Below, piece after piece: positions 31,558-31,625 of a stretch of DNA of 31,625 nt. Below the pieces are notes generated by a model, which worked only from the letters and a program-made list of their open reading frames with translations, ran no database searches and was not told the DNA's origin. How positions within the stretch are numbered: position 1 is the stretch's first letter; each line of letters opens with the position of its first letter. The stretch spans positions 1-31,625 of the forward strand of contig CAZPDP010000039.1 in NCBI GenBank assembly GCA_964585385.1. Reading direction: 5' to 3'. The position numbers were made by a program, and so were the translations under genes. Source of the stretch: JAGXLC01 sp964585385. GTDB taxonomy: Bacteria; Bacteroidota; Bacteroidia; Bacteroidales; UBA12077.

Positions 31558-31625
31558 GGAGAGTTGTACCCCTAACATTCCAATCCACCAGCTTTTCTCA
31601 CTTTCTCCCATTCTCACCCTCTCAT

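Overview
The window looks like chromosomal DNA of a Bacteroidota bacterium, probably a free-living, marine-type member of the Bacteroidales/Marinilabiliales; the lower rank is a guess. The evidence is: promoters with the Bacteroidota -7 box TAnnTTTG, an almost complete lack of Shine-Dalgarno sequences, a large secreted protease with a type IX secretion (T9SS) C-terminal domain, GEVED and DUF4831 family proteins, and A+T-rich gaps with short bidirectional terminators. There are 21 intact protein genes, one decayed gene, and no tRNA, rRNA, CRISPR array or insertion sequence that I can see.

Layout. 1-107: clipped inverted repeat. 108-1676: coiled-coil/TPR-like protein of unknown function. 1724-2061 (-): a decayed asnA (ammonia-dependent asparagine synthetase) with internal deletions. 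2116-6160 (-): dipeptidase PepD, an orphan PqqD/RRE-like protein and an OPT oligopeptide transporter. 6400-9594: a secreted thioredoxin-fold protein facing a DUF4831 lipoprotein and the fused NAD(P)HX repair enzyme Nnr. 9791-11895: DUF3179 lipoprotein plus an outer-membrane barrel protein. 12034-16167: two tandem POT-family transporters with duplicated promoters, then a small lipoprotein. 16254-19195: divergent sulfate-assimilation genes (cysH facing a fused ATP sulfurylase/APS kinase). 19249-23469: EamA transporter, an OppA-like lipoprotein overlapping a BadF-type sugar kinase, and a LytTR response regulator. 23803-27750: a 1315-residue subtilisin-like T9SS protease with three GEVED and three fibronectin III domains. 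27829-29307 (-): cytidylate-kinase-like protein and a GPP34 (GOLPH3-like) protein. 29389-31513: divergent DinB (Pol IV) and a LexA/CI-like self-cleaving repressor, in visibly more G+C-rich DNA.

How the genes may work together. Peptide use recurs: a secreted protease, an OppA-like binding protein, OPT and two POT transporters, and an intracellular dipeptidase. A second unit makes reduced sulfur from sulfate. The most system-like element is the right-hand end. There a repressor with a visible Ala-Gly cleavage site and a Ser/Lys dyad sits head-to-head with an error-prone polymerase, and the shared gap carries a clear promoter overlapped by a 21-bp palindrome. This reads as a self-contained damage-inducible mutagenesis module, probably acquired by transfer. 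I found no wholly unknown multi-gene system; the items most worth a second look are this module, the asnA relic, the NxxER POT pair and the orphan PqqD-like protein.
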